Shown one piece after another: positions 60,180 through 64,000 of a stretch of 64,000 bases of DNA. Numbering within the stretch: position 1 is the stretch's first letter; each line of letters begins with the position of its first letter. A program made the position numbers and the translations under genes. The stretch spans positions 56,730,001 through 56,794,000 of the forward strand of contig OX485804.1 in NCBI GenBank assembly GCA_950295325.1, in the 5' to 3' direction. The stretch comes from Polytrichum commune. Taxonomy: Eukaryota > Streptophyta > Polytrichopsida > Polytrichales > Polytrichaceae. The notes under the pieces are model-generated. The model did not search any database, was not told the DNA's origin, and was given only the letters and a program-made list of their open reading frames with translations.

Positions 60180-60413
60180 TCATCCTTGTCCATATACTAA
60201 ACTACGGATTACGAAAAACAACTTGAAGGGAAGAGTTACTCGAAGGAAAATCCATATATGAGTGGGGCCGAAGATCACAGAGACCAAGAAGAGAATGCTT
60301 GTGTAGGAACGGAGGCGAATCTGCCACTTTAAAGCGTTAAGGCTCTGCATCGAAGCGGCGGTAGTTGGAAACCCTAGCCCTAACCCTAGCCCTAACAAAA
60401 TCCCTTCAGCCAT
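60180..60413 (-). CDS. Hypothetical 77-residue frame in the snoRNA leader
   Basis: ATG at 60413 opens MAEGILLGLGLGLGFPTTAA, whose LGLGLG run is just the translated telo-box repeat, then a hydrophobic stretch with FLVSVIFG and FLRVTLPFKLFF. I recognise no domain. It lies between the telo-box cluster and the first snoRNA unit on the same strand, so it could be a host-transcript leader or a chance frame. I favour chance or leader sequence. Confidence 0.15.
   Translation of the reverse strand: MAEGILLGLGLGLGFPTTAASMQSLNALKWQIRLRSYTSILFLVSVIFGPTHIWIFLRVTLPFKLFFVIRSLVYGQG
60369..60396 (-). promoter_or_regulatory. Telo-box cluster upstream of the snoRNA array
   Basis: AAACCCTAG followed by CCCTAA, CCCTAG and CCCTAA. 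Telo-boxes are typical of plant promoters for ribosomal-protein and snoRNA genes. It is about 420 bp upstream of the first unit. Confidence 0.5.
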
Positions 60414-60506
60414 TCGATGTACATACCCGAGAGTTCGAACCAGGTCCGGGTATCAGATCAGCCCGGCCGTTCATGAGAAGCCCGAAAGCCCTAGTCTCAT
60501 AAAGTT

Positions 60507-60850
60507 TGTGGGCGTTATTCGGTTAGCTTTCCATGTTCTCCAACTTCTGCCGATTAGATTCACACATTGAAACTTGTGTTGCATTAGCAAATCTACAATG
60601 AAGCATTAACAAAAATCATGTTGGAAATTGGGCCTCCTTCTATTTAGTTATCATTATTAGAAGTGCACGTTTGTTGATTTTTTTTTTAATTGAACACATA
60701 GGTCTTCCCAATTGCGTTCATTATCAAGTGTGGAGCAATTATCAAGTTTTGAAGACATGATCCAAATTGTACTGATTTTATGGTTTTGTTTTTTTTCTTG
60801 ACGGCACCCCAAACCAATCAAATATAGGAGTCCGATTAAGAAAAGTGACC
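60507..60850. repeat. Partial copy of the 19.1-19.8 kb TIR element
   Basis: ATGTTCTCCAACTTCTNCC, GTGTTGCATTAGCAAATCTA and TTTAGTTATNATTATT match 19360-19490. The right end (CAATCAAATATAGGAGTCCG, then ATTAAGA) matches that element's terminus. The left end is missing. Confidence 0.6.
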
Positions 60851-61663
60851 AAATAACACCCACCTACATTAAAAAAAAGTTGGAGCTTGATTATGAAATA
60901 CAATAAGTGCACACTTTTGCAAGTCGTATATGCTCACCAGTGGCATATGAAAATTACATGTGTTCCACAAAAGTATAGGACACTTATGCTTAAGTATAAG
61001 ACTACATATGCTCTAATACTAGGCACTTTATGATTGAAGTATAAGCGCCCTATGCAAAAGCACGTGACACTTATTTGCCTCAACTCGGATGAACTCCATC
61101 CCATGTGTTAGAACATATTCATTCGACCATAGAAGTTTACTTTCGGTAATGATGTTTTTACACACCTCTGTGGTTCTTATCTTTTTCACAACCATTCTTT
61201 CCCCAAAGCAATTTTTACACATCTTTTCAGCATCATTTCTTGTCGGTTGGAATACCCTAGCAACAAACCTTGTCTCCTCTTCCCCTTTGTATCCTTTTAT
61301 GACCCATTGTTAGATTGTCCTCCTCCTCTCATCTTTCCTAGAACCTAGATTTATGAATTATAAAGTATGAATTCTAGATGCTTTCACATCAAAAACTTAT
61401 AATTTCATTGTACTTGAAGGCCATAAGACCTAATAAAATACACATTATGTAAATGCAAACCCGTCATACCAGTCCACCTTCAATATGTGTTACCCCGATG
61501 ATTGTAAGAATTGCATATGTGTTAAAGAGAATTGCCCTCTTAAATCAATTCACTTCAATAAGTTTTAATTTGGATGAAAGTGAGGCTATGAAATTTTTAT
61601 AATTTTGATGACATTGACAAAAACTCTAACCATAAACCCTAACCCTTAAACCCTACTACCTTA
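60851..61663. other. Intergenic stretch
   Basis: No gene seen. TAACCCTTAAACCCTA near 61640 is an isolated telomere-like string. Confidence 0.45.
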
Positions 61664-62043
61664 TTGGAACACCTAGCATTGTTACTTGCAGCTCGAGTGA
61701 AATTACCCACTATGAATGCACACGAGTTCATCAATGATGAACTAAACTTTGATGTAAACAATCCCTACATACTTATTGAGGAGGAAATTATAGGCATGCT
61801 TTATGAAAGAGTTGATGCAACTGACAATGTGCAAATTGGTGATGTGGTGGTAGATAGAGTAGGATTCAAGGATGTTGAAAGTGCACTAGTGATGTTGATG
61901 TAATTATTAGAGCAAAGTCCATCTGATGTTACACCTCTCATCTAGACCATTCAAACACTTCAAAAGGAAATAGGATCTTGGCGTTCACAAGAATCTCATC
62001 AAATTGTCATAGATTCATTCTTTCATTTACACGTAGATGGATG
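61664..62043 (+). pseudogene. Possible pogo/CENP-B-type transposase C-terminal remnant
   Basis: Reads LPTMNAHEFINDELNFDVNN, then LIEEEIIGMLYERVDATDN, DVESALVMLM, a stop, LLEQSPSDVTPL, another stop, and TIQTLQKEI. The order of an FI.. segment, an acidic EEEII segment and a late helix resembles the acidic tail of plant pogo-like (Tigger-type) transposases. No DDE catalytic part is seen upstream. The frame has no ATG start and two internal stops. Confidence 0.3.
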
Positions 62044-63256
62044 ATGACATTCATATCTTATATATTTTCACCCTTTATATATACAAGTGTTATTGTTTTT
62101 GATTCCAAAGTCACATAAGTATTATTCAAGTAAATGTTACAAATTGTCTACACTACCCCTCATAAGTGTTAAAGTGTTAACCACACATAAGTGTTACAAC
62201 TTTCCTTGCTTTGAATTGTTACTAGATATCAAGGGTGGACTATATCACCAATGCACTATCTCAAGAATTTCCATTTGAACTCAAGTTTACCAAATTCTCG
62301 TACTTAACACCCACCTCTTGCAACTACTATAGTTGGAACTATCATGGCCAACAATTTATCTAATTATAATGAGTAGAGCCCAACATCATAGGGGGCTTGT
62401 AGCATGTGGGCGAAGAGGCTTGACTCCATTTGTAAGAGTTGGAATGGCTATGAGGGGTGGGATAGAAAAGTACATTAGTGGGAACAACCCATGTCACCCT
62501 TTGGTTCAGAGGGTGACCCAACAAAAAAATCAAATGTTATGAGGTTGGTCAATAATGATTCACTCCAAAACTGACATTCAAAGTTTTTATGGCCAATGCC
62601 GCATGCAAGCATCCCACTCATAAAGTCCATGTACATTTGAAAATCTTCATCAGGCGTCTTCAAAGAAAGATAAGCCTCTAAAGTTCTTCATCACTCAACT
62701 TTGAGGGGGTGAAGGGTTTAGATGGTCGTCTCACAATGAATTGGTGGGCAATAGGAATTTGAAATACATGTGGGTTTGTTCCTTAAAGCTTAGACACTTG
62801 ATTTATTTTGGACTTTGACATAGTAAAATGGATAATTGGCCCAAATAAAGATAAATTAAAAAGTAATGTATATTGGATTTTTGGATGGATTTTAAACACG
62901 ATGTATACCTATCACGCTAGAATGTCTAGAAAAGTAGCAATGCGCTTGAGGTGATCTATGAACTTTTAGATTTAAATAAGTAAATATAAAGTTGAAAAAC
63001 GAGTTTGACATCAAATCCAATAGTTTTGCATTGCAATGCATTGCATCCTATTGCACAAATGCGAGGCTTGGTGGCTAGAGGGACTTTTATTTATTTATTT
63101 TTGAATTGTTGGAGTGTGCAGATGGGTCCAAATCACAAAGATTACAATGGCAACATGTTGTTGAAAACACATTGTTATGAGGCAATGTCAATCATGATGA
63201 ATGGTCCCATTTGTTGCAAATCTTACCCTTGAACAATCAACTATGTACGTTGAGAG
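62044..63256. other. Intergenic stretch
   Basis: I see no gene. A small palindrome GTCACCCT...AGGGTGAC lies at 62494-62518. Confidence 0.5.
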
Positions 63257-63677
63257 CATGGGGAGGTCACTCCATTGTATAGTTGAACAACCACGTGCAA
63301 ACACTTTACATGTAAAAAATCCTACTTTTTACATAAAGCATCTCCAAAATGGGTCAAATTTTTTTCAAGATTTTGATGAGTAGATATACACAGTACATAT
63401 TACATAGTTAAAAATGGTAACTAAATTTGATGATTTAAAAAAAATAAAACATACCATTTCTAAGTAGAATGAAACATACTTGACCTAAAACAATTACAAG
63501 AAAAATTGAAGATGAATAAAACTTTCAAAAGAATATAAAAAAGATACTATCAATGGTTATGTATATGTAGAAAAAATATCATCAATTTTAAAATTATCTA
63601 TGGCATGTAATATAGGGGTAGCAAACTTTGTTCGCACGTCGTGGTGTTCAACTTGACAATGGAGTGACCTCCCCATG
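63257..63677. mobile_element. 421-bp MITE with termini of about 45 bp
   Basis: CATGGGGAGGTCACTCCATT at both ends (inverted) is exact and continues into GTTGAACA.CCACG.GTGC. CATG at each edge may be a palindromic end or a 4-bp target duplication. No coding frame. Confidence 0.7.
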
Positions 63678-64000
63678 ACATTATGAATTTTAACCTAGGA
63701 TTGATGACTCTAGACCACAAATTAGTTTAATCCGTGATTGTTCAAGCACTTTCACATGCATGCCTAGGAACACACATTAACATAGTATTCATGAAAATGT
63801 GACATTTACATGTGACTTTTTGGTTTGTTGTTTCCAAGGCCGACTTAGTTTCTAGTTTTGTGGAGTGCACTTCAACTTTGGAAAAAATTACATTTTGAAA
63901 CTAATTCTATATAGGCACAAGTTCATAGAGTAAAGAAGAAGTGTTTTTATATCATGAATGTTATGTTTTGATTGCCACCAAGAGTGTTTAAAGTAACAAT

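Noticed and set aside
60369-60396. Interstitial telomere
   Set aside because: Only about four units, mixed CCCTAG and CCCTAA, in a promoter-like position; telo-box is the simpler reading.
60420-60475. Possible tRNA on the minus strand (GGTTCGAACTC resembles a B box)
   Set aside because: No A box, no T stem pairing and no acceptor stem can be formed.

Overview
The window looks like nuclear DNA from a land plant with a large, repeat-rich genome. The evidence is a PLATZ zinc-binding protein (a plant family), a rhomboid of the plant RBL15 type, telo-box promoter motifs, a nuclear tRNA-Leu and many small terminal-inverted-repeat elements. I cannot name the species. The two recognisable protein genes are both uninterrupted by introns, which could fit a spore-bearing plant or retrocopies, but this is weak evidence. 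Gene density is very low: two convincing protein genes, one tRNA and one cluster of snoRNA-like genes in 64 kb.

Layout. 1-3.9 kb holds an RBL15-like rhomboid gene (978-2117), whose C-terminal UBA domain is cut off by in-frame stops and whose 3' end is tandemly repeated four times, followed by tRNA-Leu(CAG). 3.9-10.6 kb holds small inverted-repeat elements and a decayed LINE-like retroelement (RNase H domain readable) with a 500-bp hAT-like element nested inside it. 10.6-46 kb is intergenic: decayed dispersed repeats, several MITE families (TTA target sites, 8-bp target sites, foldbacks), a weak gypsy-integrase relic, and a 1.25-kb non-autonomous hAT-like element with hairpin-forming subterminal arrays. 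46.1-48.9 kb is a long tandem array that runs up to the promoter of the PLATZ gene (49535-50386). 50.4-57.6 kb has no gene I can support, but has a three-copy tandem repeat and further MITEs. 58.8-60.4 kb contains, on the minus strand, a tandem array of C/D-box snoRNA-like units with a telo-box cluster upstream. 60.5-64 kb has repeat copies, a possible pogo-type transposase remnant and a MITE with long perfect termini.

The most interesting observation is the 58.9-59.95 kb array. Seven related units of about 90 nt alternate between two subtypes. On the minus strand five of them carry a C box, a D box and a C' box in the right order. The flanking stems differ between copies yet remain complementary within each copy, which argues for a conserved RNA structure. 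A second is that both the rhomboid tail and the snoRNA genes show local tandem amplification followed by decay of some copies.
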